This document shows, piece after piece, positions 30,277 to 37,555 of a DNA stretch of 37,555 nucleotides (positions are counted from its first letter, which is position 1; each line of letters starts with the position of its first letter). The position numbers and the translations under genes were made by a program. The DNA is taken from positions 1 to 37,555 of the forward strand of contig JAFGKF010000159.1 of NCBI GenBank assembly GCA_016928695.1. Reading direction: 5' to 3'. The notes under the pieces are model-generated. The model did not search any database and was not told where the DNA came from. It was given only the letters and a program-made list of their open reading frames with translations. Origin of the DNA: Candidatus Sumerlaeota bacterium. GTDB taxonomy: Bacteria; Sumerlaeota; Sumerlaeia; JABWBI01.

Positions 30277-31241
30277 TCGAACCCGAGACTCACACGCTGA
30301 GGGTCGAGGAGGGAGAGGAGGGGCAGCGGCTCGATGTGTGGCTGGCCGCGCGGCTTCCCCAGCACTCGCGCTCAGCGATCAAGCGGCACATCGGGGCGGG
30401 GGACGTGGTGATCGCTGAGCGACCGGTCGTCCGTGCGAGTCACACTGTGAAGAGCGGGGACATCGTCACCGTGACGATTCCCCCCGTGGCCTCGCCACTG
30501 CCCCAGGCCGAGGAGATCGAGATCGACACCCTGCACGAGGACGATCACCTCGTGGTCGTCAACAAACCACCGGGGATGGTCGTGCACCCCGCCCGGGGCC
30601 ACATGGAGGGAACGCTGGTCAACGCCCTCCTGCACCGATGCCCCGACATGCGCGGTGTCGGAGGAGTGCGGCGGCCGGGCATCGTCCATCGACTGGACAG
30701 GGGCACCTCGGGGCTTCTCGTGGCGGCCAAGGATGACCGCACCCACCGTGCGCTGAGCGACGCTCTCAGGAGGCGAGAGATCTGTCGCCGCTACGATGCC
30801 CTGGCGTGGGGTGCGCGATTCGAGGCCCCGCGGACCATTGAGGCCCCCATCGCACGGGATCCGAGGAACCGGCTTCGCATGGCCGTCGTCAAGGGGGGGC
30901 GCGACGCCATCACCCATCTCGAGATGCACAGAGCGGGGGAGCTCATCTCCTGGCTCCACCTGCGTCTTCAGACGGGGCGCACGCATCAGATCCGCGTGCA
31001 CCTCCGGCACATCGGCCACCCCATCGTCGGTGACGCGCTGTACGGGGGCATGGGAGCCGAGTGGGTTCAGCGGCTCCACCGGCGCTCCAGCGCCGCCGCC
31101 GCCGCGGTTCGACGCGCTGCGCGTCCGATGCTGCACGCAGGGCTGCTGGCCTTTGAGCATCCGGTGACCGGGGAGCCGCTCGAATTCACAGCGTCGCCCC
31201 CAGAGGATTTTCTGGGGCTCGCCTCGTTGCTCGGCCTCTGA
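30273..31241 (+). CDS. RluD/RluA-family 23S rRNA pseudouridine synthase
   Basis: 322 residues starting at the GTG within the upstream stop (GTGA). N-terminal S4 RNA-binding domain ('RLDVWLAARLPQHSRSAIKRHI'), then the catalytic domain: 'VVNKPPGMVVHPARGH', 'GIVHRLDRGTSGLLVAAK' with the catalytic Asp in HRLDRGTSG, 'HLRLQTGRTHQIRVHL' and 'HPIVGDALYGG'. It isomerises specific uridines in rRNA. The S4 domain and length fit RluD, which modifies helix 69. Target assignment is by family resemblance. Its stop abuts the histidine kinase stop with no base between. Confidence 0.9.
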   Translation: MIEPETHTLRVEEGEEGQRLDVWLAARLPQHSRSAIKRHIGAGDVVIAERPVVRASHTVKSGDIVTVTIPPVASPLPQAEEIEIDTLHEDDHLVVVNKPPGMVVHPARGHMEGTLVNALLHRCPDMRGVGGVRRPGIVHRLDRGTSGLLVAAKDDRTHRALSDALRRREICRRYDALAWGARFEAPRTIEAPIARDPRNRLRMAVVKGGRDAITHLEMHRAGELISWLHLRLQTGRTHQIRVHLRHIGHPIVGDALYGGMGAEWVQRLHRRSSAAAAAVRRAARPMLHAGLLAFEHPVTGEPLEFTASPPEDFLGLASLLGL

Positions 31242-32627
31242 TCAGCGGCGGCGCCGACGGTCGCGCGGCAGCGTGATCGTCACCGTGGTCCCCTGCGCCG
31301 CGACACTCTCCACCGCGATGGAGCCTCCCGCGTCGTCGATGGCGCGCTTGGCCGTGGGAAGGCCAAGCCCCGATCCGCCCGACTTGGTGGAGTAGAAGAC
31401 CTCGAAGATGCTCTCGAGCTGATCCGGCGGGATCCCCTTGCCGTTGTCCTCGACGATCAGGGTCGCGCGGCTCGCCTCGGCATGGCCGTGGATGGTGATC
31501 ACCCGCTCGGGCTTGTCCATCGCCTGCGCCGCGTTGAGAAGGACATTCGTCAGCGCCTGGTGGAGTGCCGTCGGGTCCACGGCGACCATCGCTCCGTCGG
31601 GCAGGTCGCCGATCTCGCACCGGATGCCCCGCGACTCCATCTCAGGGCCGAGCGCCATGGCCGCCTCGCGCATGGCCAGGCCGAGGTCGACCACCTCATC
31701 GGTCCTGCGCATGGGGCGGGCGTAGGTGAGGAAGTTCTCCACGATCTTGTTCAGGTGAACGATCTGCCCCTTGATCCCATCGACGAGCCCCCGTGTTGCG
31801 GGATCCGCACTGCTGTCGGTTCCCAGGTCCTCGCCGACCAGGTCGAGGTTGATGCTCATCGCATTCAGAGGATTGCGGATCTCGTGGGCCAGGCCAGCCG
31901 CGAGCGTCCCCACATAGGCGAGGCGGTCGAGACGGTGCGCCTCGTCGTTGACCGCCACCAAGTGGCTCAGGACCCGCGCGAGGCTCGAGATCCCCGCGAG
32001 CGTCAGCAGCAGCACCAGCCCGACCAGAATCCATGAGACCCGTGTGATCGCCCTCGAGGTGTCCTTGAGGCCGCTGGCGATCCGCTGCAGGCTGACGCGG
32101 TAGGTCAGTCTCAGTCCACTGTGCCCCGGCCCCAGGGCGATGGGCACCTCCACCTGCTCCTCCTCTCCGATCAGCGGTGGGAGGGTGGGATTGAGGGGGT
32201 CGAGACCCGAGGGCAGATCCTCCAGCGGCGTGGGCTCGTCCACCAGGCGCCCGATCACGTTCTGGCTGCGGTCCACGTAGACGGCTGTTCCATTCTCGTC
32301 GATCAGGGTGAAGAGCGTCAGCGACGTGTGGGTCTGCGCATAGCGCTTCACCATCTCCACGATCGTCCCCCTCCCCATCTCGTCGAGATCGTCGATGTCC
32401 TCCACCCCCTCCTGGGCGAGGAAGCTGCCGATCGAGTCGCCCAGCTGCTCGCCGCTGCGCTTGATCACCTCCTTCGCCTGGTCGACCAGCCGATTTTTCA
32501 TCTGGTTGACGATCACCATCGAGACCGACGTCGTCGCAAAGGTCAGCAGCAGAAAGGCCACCACCGCATAGATGTAGATCCGCGCGCGAGATGACTTGGG
32601 AATCAGACGGGCCAGGGGGGAGGTCAT
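31242..32627 (-). CDS. Orphan sensor histidine kinase
   Basis: 461 residues. Membrane segments at about 17-38 and 198-216 flank a periplasmic sensor of about 160 residues. The HisKA block follows directly with the phospho-acceptor His248 in 'GLAHEIRNPLNAM'; no classical HAMP is evident. HATPase: N-box 'QALTNVLLNAAQAM', G1 'VEDNGKGIPP', 'FEVFYSTKSGGSGLGL' F/G2 boxes. It autophosphorylates a histidine in response to an extracytoplasmic cue. No response regulator is in the window. A short membrane gene lies three bases upstream in the same operon. Signal unknown. Confidence 0.88.
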   Translation of the reverse strand: MTSPLARLIPKSSRARIYIYAVVAFLLLTFATTSVSMVIVNQMKNRLVDQAKEVIKRSGEQLGDSIGSFLAQEGVEDIDDLDEMGRGTIVEMVKRYAQTHTSLTLFTLIDENGTAVYVDRSQNVIGRLVDEPTPLEDLPSGLDPLNPTLPPLIGEEEQVEVPIALGPGHSGLRLTYRVSLQRIASGLKDTSRAITRVSWILVGLVLLLTLAGISSLARVLSHLVAVNDEAHRLDRLAYVGTLAAGLAHEIRNPLNAMSINLDLVGEDLGTDSSADPATRGLVDGIKGQIVHLNKIVENFLTYARPMRRTDEVVDLGLAMREAAMALGPEMESRGIRCEIGDLPDGAMVAVDPTALHQALTNVLLNAAQAMDKPERVITIHGHAEASRATLIVEDNGKGIPPDQLESIFEVFYSTKSGGSGLGLPTAKRAIDDAGGSIAVESVAAQGTTVTITLPRDRRRRR

Positions 32628-32630
32628 CGA

Positions 32631-33095
32631 TCAGGCCTCGGGCGGTCCCTGGGCATCCTCGAGCCTCTGTTTCAGCTCGGAGAGATCCGATCGGCTCAGC
32701 TTCCCGCTCTGCAGCTGCATCACCAGCTCCTGCAGCCGGGGGTCCTCCATCAGCCGCTGTGTCATCTCGGGATCGATGTCCAGATGGTCGCTCAGGATCT
32801 GGCGGCTCGTCTCGCGGATGTCGGCGATTGCCAGACCGAGCAGCAGGGGGACGATCAGGAACGCCGCGCCGTAGAGCGCCAGCTTGACGCGCGGCTCGGC
32901 GCTCACCCCCGCCCACGTCAGCAGCGCCACCATGGCGAGGATCAGAGCCACGCCCGTCAGGCGGCGGCGCAGGCGCCGGTCCGAGGAGGGGAAATCCTGC
33001 GACTCGGGATGGCGATGCACCCAGATCTCCCGTGCGCCGATGGCCAGCACGGCGACGACGATCAGTGTTCCCAGGATCTGGCTGTAAGTGGGCAT
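32631..33095 (-). CDS. Small three-TM membrane protein, likely partner of the kinase
   Basis: 154 residues; aggtga lies seven bases before the ATG. Hydrophobic segments at about 6-20, 47-66 and 71-90, separated by a basic loop (RRLRRRLTG), followed by a charged helical tail of about 60 residues ('ILSDHLDIDPEMTQRLMEDP', 'SRSDLSELKQRLEDAQ') that could be a coiled coil. No family recognised. The three-base gap to the kinase gene suggests that both are translated together and function together. Confidence 0.6.
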   Translation of the reverse strand: MPTYSQILGTLIVVAVLAIGAREIWVHRHPESQDFPSSDRRLRRRLTGVALILAMVALLTWAGVSAEPRVKLALYGAAFLIVPLLLGLAIADIRETSRQILSDHLDIDPEMTQRLMEDPRLQELVMQLQSGKLSRSDLSELKQRLEDAQGPPEA

Positions 33096-33167
33096 CGCCG
33101 AATCACCTGCTCTCTCAGACAGCAGTCTGACCCGGGAGGTTGGCGGAGATCAACGGTGCAGTGCCGC

Positions 33168-34841
33168 TCAGATCTCCTCTTCGGTGGGTCTGTCAATGCT
33201 CCGGTCTGTCGGCTTGGTCTGCCCCATGGACAGCAGATAGCAGACGATCAGGCACACACTCGTTCCGATGAAGGAGTACCAGGGCCAATTGATGCCGAAG
33301 TGCTCGATCGTCATGGTCGCGATCACGATGACTGCCATCACGATGGAGGAGACGATCATCCCCGTCATCACCGGGGTCGCGTGGCCCGCCTTGGTCCACA
33401 TGCCGAACAGAACCGCCCCGAGCAGCGCCCCCGAGAAGATCCCGGCGAACTGGAAGACCAGGTTGAAGATGAGGTCAGCGTCCTTCGCCGCCCAGGCGAC
33501 GAAGACGAGCAGCAGGCCCACCACCAGCGTGCCCCAGCGCCCCATGGCCAGCTCGCCCCTCTGCTCCCCGCTTTTTCCGGTCAGAGGACGCCACAGGTCC
33601 ATGATCGCCACCGAGGAGATGGCCGTCAGGGCCGAGGCGAGGCTCGACATCGCGGCCGCGAGAATCCCCGCGATCATGAATCCCTTCACCACAGGGGGCA
33701 TGTGGGTGACGATGAAGATCGGGAAGATGTAGTCCGCCTTGGGTGCACCGAATCCCGTGGCGGCGTCGACCGTTCTCGGGTCCCAGGGGCCCATGCCGGA
33801 GAAGTCGAAACCGTTGATCGAGTAGTACGCATACAGCCCAGCGCCCACGAGCAGGAAGACCAGGAACTGCGGGAAGATGATCAGGGCGCTGAGGATCAGC
33901 GCGTTGCGCCCACCCTTTTCGTCCTTGCAGGCCAGGACGCGCTGGACGTTGAGCTGATCGACGCCGTGGCTGACCATGATGCCGACCGTTGCTCCGATCA
34001 GGCCCATCCAGATGTTGAACCTGCCACCGAAGATCTCTTTGACGTTGGCCCAGATCCAGGCGCCGAAGCCCTGATCCGGGGCCATTGTCACGAGGCCGGA
34101 GTGGAAATACGCCAGCTTCTCCCGGCTCACCTCGAAGACGGCCCCCCAGCCCGTGGCACCGCTGGGCGCGGCCATGTCGCCCTGCAGCAGCGTGGGGATG
34201 TAGAGCATCGCGAAGAGCCCGCCGAAGAAGAAGATGAAGAACTGGATCATCTCCGTCCAGACAACCGCCGTGATGCCACCGATCGACGTGTAGAGGATCG
34301 AGATCGCGGTGAACAGCAGGATGGAGTACCAGATGCCCCACTCGGGAAAGACCGTCCGCATCACGATCATCACCGGGATCGCCGTCACGTAGACCCGGAA
34401 TCCCGCCTGGAGGATCATGTTGAAGACTGACAGCCCCGCCGAGAGATAGCGCGGCTGGGGTCCGAAGGCACGGGTCAGCACCTGGTAGGGCGTGTACACG
34501 TCCCCGCGGTAGTAGTGTGGGACCATCTTGAACGCCACGATCACGCGGGCGATGACATAGCCGATCGCGATCTGCATGAAGAGGAGATCGCCGCCCTCCG
34601 TGAAGTACATGCCGCTGCCATCGATCTTCAGCACACCGATGGCCATCGCCGGCACTCCGATGAACGTCAGCGCGCTCGTCTCCGTCGCCACGATCGAGAG
34701 GCCCACCATCCACCACGACAGATTGCGTCCCCCCAGGAAGTAGTCGCGCTTCGACGTCTGACCGCGCGACATGTAGATGCCGACCGTCACCATCCCAATC
34801 AGATACAGAATGACGACGCCCCAATCCCAAGATGAGAACAT
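33168..34841 (-). CDS. Sodium:solute symporter (SSS family)
   Basis: 557 residues from the ATG at 34841; ggaggag about seven bases upstream fixes this start and removes a long N-terminal extension. About 13-14 membrane helices. The N-terminus 'VGIYMSRGQTSKRDYFLGGRNLSWW' and 'ATETSALTFIGVPAMA' are hallmarks of the SSS/SLC5 family, as is 'VAFKMVPHYYRGDVYTPYQVL' and the 'GVDQLNVQRVLACKDEK' block. Members import sugars, amino acids, sialic acid or other solutes with sodium. The substrate cannot be told; a sugar or osmolyte would suit the neighbourhood but that is inference. Short charged tail at the C-terminus. Confidence 0.88.
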   Translation of the reverse strand: MFSSWDWGVVILYLIGMVTVGIYMSRGQTSKRDYFLGGRNLSWWMVGLSIVATETSALTFIGVPAMAIGVLKIDGSGMYFTEGGDLLFMQIAIGYVIARVIVAFKMVPHYYRGDVYTPYQVLTRAFGPQPRYLSAGLSVFNMILQAGFRVYVTAIPVMIVMRTVFPEWGIWYSILLFTAISILYTSIGGITAVVWTEMIQFFIFFFGGLFAMLYIPTLLQGDMAAPSGATGWGAVFEVSREKLAYFHSGLVTMAPDQGFGAWIWANVKEIFGGRFNIWMGLIGATVGIMVSHGVDQLNVQRVLACKDEKGGRNALILSALIIFPQFLVFLLVGAGLYAYYSINGFDFSGMGPWDPRTVDAATGFGAPKADYIFPIFIVTHMPPVVKGFMIAGILAAAMSSLASALTAISSVAIMDLWRPLTGKSGEQRGELAMGRWGTLVVGLLLVFVAWAAKDADLIFNLVFQFAGIFSGALLGAVLFGMWTKAGHATPVMTGMIVSSIVMAVIVIATMTIEHFGINWPWYSFIGTSVCLIVCYLLSMGQTKPTDRSIDRPTEEEI

Positions 34842-34853
34842 GGCCTCTCCTCC

Positions 34854-34877
34854 AGCGATCCTCAGGGTTTGATCGCT
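34854..34877. promoter_or_regulatory. Inverted repeat upstream of symporter start
   Basis: agcgatc (34854-34860) and gatcgct (34871-34877) form a perfect 7-bp inverted repeat with a 10-base loop, 13 bases upstream of the symporter ATG and partly next to its ribosome site. It could be an operator or a leader hairpin controlling the symporter. Confidence 0.3.
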
Positions 34878-34941
34878 CAGCCATGCCACACCGGATCCGT
34901 GTTGTCCAATCCCGATGAGCTTATTGAAAATCCGGACAGAA

Positions 34942-34974
34942 CCGAGGGGCAGCCTTGATGTTGCGATCCCTCGG
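34942..34974 (+). promoter_or_regulatory. Candidate leader hairpin before ZntB-like gene
   Basis: ccgaggg (34942-34948) and ccctcgg (34968-34974) form a perfect 7-bp stem with a 19-base loop in the divergent region, about 42 bases upstream of the ZntB-like start. It could be a transcript hairpin or nothing; there is no match to a known riboswitch that I can recognise. Confidence 0.2.
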
Positions 34975-35015
34975 CGTCTCTGGGACACTGTCAGTTCCCC
35001 GGGAGGGGCGGCGTG

Positions 35016-35990
35016 ATGAGCGATCGAACCGGTCTTGTCTCCGCGATCCTGCTCGATGGCCAGGGCGGTGGCCGCGAGCTGCCGTGGCCTGAGACTCCCT
35101 CCGATCTGCCGGAGGGCATGACGCCCTGGCTTCACCTCGACCGGATGTCTGAGAACGTCCAGCGCTGGGTGCGGCGCGAAGCCCGACTCGATCCGCTGGT
35201 CTGCGAAGCCCTCTTCGCGGAGGAGACCCGTCCCCGCGTCGCGCGAAAAGGGGACGGTCTTCTCGTCATCCTGCGAGGGGTGAACCTCAACCCCGGTGAA
35301 GACCCTGAGGACATGATCTCGATCCGGCTCTGGATCGATGCGCATCGGATCATCAGCCTGCGCTCAAACCACATCATGGCCGCGGCTGACATCCGAGAGC
35401 GGATCGCCGCGTCCGAGGGCCCGAGGGGCCCGGGGGATTTTCTCGTGGCCCTGGCCGACGGCCTGATGGATCGCATGGCCCCCGTGCTGGCCAGCCTGGA
35501 GGACAGGCTCGATGGAATGGAGGAGGAGATCCTGGTCACTCCCACCGGCGAAATCCGCTCCAAGCTGTCCGAGCTCCGTCGCGATGCGGTGGCACTGAGG
35601 CGCTATCTCGCCCCCCAGCGTGAGGCGCTGAATCGCCTCCAAACCGAGCAGGTGCCCTGGCTCACGGACCTCCACCGTGAGCAGCTCCATGAGATCGCCG
35701 ATCTGCTGACGCGCCACATCGAGCTCCTGGACTCGGCTCGCGATCACGCCGCCGTGACCCAGGATGAGCTGACCAATCTCGTCGCGGAGCAGATGAATCA
35801 GCGGATGTACGGTCTCTCTGTGGTCGCCGTCATCTTCCTCCCCCTCGGTTTTCTGACGGGCCTGCTGGGGATCAACGTCGCCGGCATCCCCGGCATGGAT
35901 TACCAGGGCGCTTTCGCCATCGTCTGTGCGATTCTCTTGGTGGTCGCACTGTTTGTGGTGGGAATCCTGAAGCACAGGAGGTGGTTCTGA
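35016..35990 (+). CDS. zntB: CorA-family divalent cation transporter, ZntB-like
   Basis: 324 residues from the ATG at 35016; ggagggg seven bases upstream fits it better than the GTG at 35013. A cytoplasmic alpha/beta and long-helix domain of about 260 residues ('RDHAAVTQDELTNLVAEQMNQRMYGLS' being the conserved helix 7 end) is followed by two C-terminal membrane helices. The pore motif is 'LLGINVAGIPGMDYQGAF', closer to ZntB's GxNxxGxP than to CorA's GMN. ZntB members move zinc across the inner membrane. Ends 'LKHRRWF' as usual. Directly precedes the MscS gene with a zero-base gap. Confidence 0.85.
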   Translation: MSDRTGLVSAILLDGQGGGRELPWPETPSDLPEGMTPWLHLDRMSENVQRWVRREARLDPLVCEALFAEETRPRVARKGDGLLVILRGVNLNPGEDPEDMISIRLWIDAHRIISLRSNHIMAAADIRERIAASEGPRGPGDFLVALADGLMDRMAPVLASLEDRLDGMEEEILVTPTGEIRSKLSELRRDAVALRRYLAPQREALNRLQTEQVPWLTDLHREQLHEIADLLTRHIELLDSARDHAAVTQDELTNLVAEQMNQRMYGLSVVAVIFLPLGFLTGLLGINVAGIPGMDYQGAFAIVCAILLVVALFVVGILKHRRWF

Positions 35991-37532
35991 GTGATGAGAC
36001 TTCGAATCGGTCTCGCGCTTCTGCTCCTCGCCCTGACGGCGGTGGCATCGGCCGCGCCCTCGTCCCCCGAGGGGAGCGTCGCCGACACGGAGTCGCCCGA
36101 GAGTGTCACGCCGACGCCCGTCACACCCGAGCGCCTTGTTCAGGCCCAGCAGGCCTCCGCGGCGCAGCAGCAGATCCGGGAGGAACTCACTCAGACAGAG
36201 AGTGTCACCGTGATCGAGCAGCAGGTGACTCGGGGGGCGGTGGAGATCCTCACGACCTGGTTCCGGACGAACATCGTGTATCTGGGGACAGCCCTGCTGG
36301 TCTATGTGCTGCTCCTGTATGTCGTGGAGAAGGTGGCCAAGCGCCTGCGGCGCCACGCCCAGCGCCTTCGGGACGAGATCAGTCTGAGGTCTGCCCCACC
36401 AGCGGAGGTGAGCGAGGAGATCACAGAGGCGGTCAAGCCCGTCGATGAGGCCGCGCAGGAGCGGCTGCAGCGTGAGATCGAGAATCTGGAGGAGAGGACT
36501 CAGCTCGCCCTGTGGCGCTCCCGCTTTTACAGCTCGTTCTTCTTCTGGCTCCTCACTCTGGCCTTTCTGGTTCACCTCGGCGGGTACATGTTCCACGCCG
36601 GGGGCACCCAGGTGGTGCGCGCACTCACGTCCCCCGTGGTCATGCGCAACGTGGCGCAGCGTCTGGTCACCATCGCCATCATCATTCTGGTTGTGATGTT
36701 CATCGGGCGAATGGTGAAGCACTTCAGCGCGCGGCTGGTGGCGGGGTCGGCCCGGCGAGAGGACATTTCTTTCACCGAGCGCGAGCAGCGCCTCCAGACG
36801 CTGAGCGGTGTCATCAGCGGCGCGGTGAGCGTCCTCCTCTTCATCGTGGCCATTGTGCTCATCCTCCAGCAGCTCGAGCTGCCCGTCGGGCCGCTCATCG
36901 CGGGTGCGGGCATCGCGGGCATCGCCATCGGCTTCGGGGCGCAGTCGCTCGTCCGCGATTTCATCTCGGGCTTCTTCATTCTCTTCGAGAACCAGTACCG
37001 CGTCGGCGACATCATCCGCGTCGGCGAGACCGGCGGACTCGTCGAGCGGATCACCCTGCGAGCCACCTATCTCCGCGACATCGGCGGGGTCGTTCACATC
37101 ATCCCCAACGGCGAGATCACCCGCGTGTCCAACATGACGTTCTCCTGGTCGCGCCATGTGGCCGACATCGGGGTCTCGTACCGCAGCGACCCCGACCAGG
37201 TGATCGAGGTGCTCAGGCGCGTGGGGCGTGAGATGCTGAGGGATGAGACGTGGGGTCAGCTGCTGCTCGAGGAGCCCGAGGTGCCCGGGCTGCGCGAGTT
37301 CGCCGACTCGGCCCTGGTGTTCCGCGTGCTGCTCAAGACCAAGCCGCTCAAGCAGTGGGTGGTCGGCTACGAGTATCAGCGCCGCATCAAGTACGCCTTC
37401 GACGCGGCGGGCATCGAGATCCCCTATCCCCACCGGACCGTCTATCACCGCCAGGAGCCCGAGGAGAAACCCTTCGACGCCCGCCTCGAGCCCTGGAGGC
37501 CGGGGGAGGATTCGACGGGATCACGGGATTGA
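35991..37532 (+). CDS. MscS-family mechanosensitive ion channel
   Basis: 513 residues from the GTG at 35991 (ggaggt eight bases upstream; ATG at 35994 alternative). A signal peptide of about 22 residues is followed by a periplasmic coiled stretch (35-75), a membrane helix near 85-105, a charged cytoplasmic linker (about 105-175), and further helices near 175-195, 225-245 and 275-300. The pore helix and beta domain show the classic 'GAGIAGIAIGFGAQSLVRDFISGFFILFENQ', 'VGDIIRVGETGGLVERITLRATYLRD' and 'HIIPNGEITRVSN'. It releases ions and solutes on hypo-osmotic shock. The extended N-terminus makes it larger than MscS itself (286), more like YnaI-size members. Confidence 0.9.
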   Translation: MMRLRIGLALLLLALTAVASAAPSSPEGSVADTESPESVTPTPVTPERLVQAQQASAAQQQIREELTQTESVTVIEQQVTRGAVEILTTWFRTNIVYLGTALLVYVLLLYVVEKVAKRLRRHAQRLRDEISLRSAPPAEVSEEITEAVKPVDEAAQERLQREIENLEERTQLALWRSRFYSSFFFWLLTLAFLVHLGGYMFHAGGTQVVRALTSPVVMRNVAQRLVTIAIIILVVMFIGRMVKHFSARLVAGSARREDISFTEREQRLQTLSGVISGAVSVLLFIVAIVLILQQLELPVGPLIAGAGIAGIAIGFGAQSLVRDFISGFFILFENQYRVGDIIRVGETGGLVERITLRATYLRDIGGVVHIIPNGEITRVSNMTFSWSRHVADIGVSYRSDPDQVIEVLRRVGREMLRDETWGQLLLEEPEVPGLREFADSALVFRVLLKTKPLKQWVVGYEYQRRIKYAFDAAGIEIPYPHRTVYHRQEPEEKPFDARLEPWRPGEDSTGSRD

Positions 37533-37555
37533 TGGGATGAGCTGAACCGCGGAGA

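Noticed and set aside
32784-34430. Very long plus-strand frame opposite the kinase partner and symporter
   Set aside because: It is antisense to well-supported membrane protein genes; its Asp/His/Gln/Arg-rich composition is what reverse-complemented GC-rich codons give.
34842-35345. Upstream extension of the symporter to 725 residues
   Set aside because: The extension overlaps the ZntB gene and has no membrane character; the ATG at 34841 has a strong ribosome site and begins exactly at the family N-terminus.
35364-37448. 694-codon minus-strand frame opposite ZntB and MscS
   Set aside because: Same artefact: highly charged His/Asp-rich sequence antisense to two recognisable transporters.
1-37555. 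CRISPR arrays, tRNA or rRNA genes, transposases
   Set aside because: No regularly spaced direct repeats with unique spacers, no tRNA-like T-loop in any gap, and no transposase or integrase frame were found by reading the intergenic stretches.

Overview
The window is GC-rich DNA from a Gram-negative-type bacterium. Support for this comes from three Sec/lipobox lipoproteins (one with Asp at +2, two without), an O-antigen-ligase-like membrane protein, two GT-C glycosyltransferases, a prepilin peptidase and an MscS channel. Starts are mixed ATG/GTG with clear Shine-Dalgarno sequences. Two classes of GC-rich palindromic intergenic repeat recall those seen in planctomycete-like and candidate-phylum genomes (for example Sumerlaeota or Hydrogenedentota). 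That placement is only a guess, because no rRNA or marker phylogeny is available here. No tRNA, rRNA, CRISPR array, transposase or phage gene was seen.

Layout. (1) 1-8.2 kb, envelope/accessory: an orphan CsgG-like lipoprotein flanked by two nearly identical 30-base hairpin repeats, a small secreted protein resembling a type II pseudopilin head, a DUF1611/DgcN-like protein, and a 1680-residue lipoprotein that I read as about 17 tandem carboxypeptidase-regulatory-like beta-sandwich repeats with glycine-rich loops. (2) 8.2-13.7 kb, trehalose block: TPR lipoprotein, duplicated DUF5752 protein, TreT trehalose synthase, OtsB, OtsA. (3) 13.7-16.1 kb: Dabb protein, palindromic-repeat region, lower-GC orphan membrane protein, PanE. 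(4) 16.2-23.2 kb: recJ, GT39-like protein, SAM hydroxide adenosyltransferase and ribF on the plus strand, facing a second GT39-like gene and an unlisted 56-codon membrane microprotein. (5) 23.2-31.2 kb: prepilin peptidase, then a tightly coupled shikimate operon aroE-aroC-aroK-aroB-aroQ, an O-antigen-ligase-like/TPR membrane protein and an RluD-type pseudouridine synthase. (6) 31.2-37.5 kb: orphan sensor histidine kinase with a small membrane partner, sodium/solute symporter, ZntB/CorA-type transporter, MscS channel.

How the genes work together. Stop/start overlaps (ATGA, GTGA, TGATG) run through treT/otsB/otsA, GT39/SAM hydrolase, aroE through aroQ, and the membrane-TPR gene/rluD, so translational coupling is pervasive. 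The trehalose block encodes two biochemically independent synthesis routes. The symporter/ZntB/MscS group at the far end fits the same osmotic theme, though that link is inference. The shikimate operon covers five of the seven steps; DAHP synthase and EPSP synthase are not in the window.

Nothing in the window is clearly a new defence or mobile system. The best leads are the duplicated DUF5752 protein in the dual-route trehalose operon, the Gly-loop 17-repeat lipoprotein, the secreted pseudopilin-like protein without a prepilin leader, the 56-residue microprotein, and the intergenic palindromic repeats.
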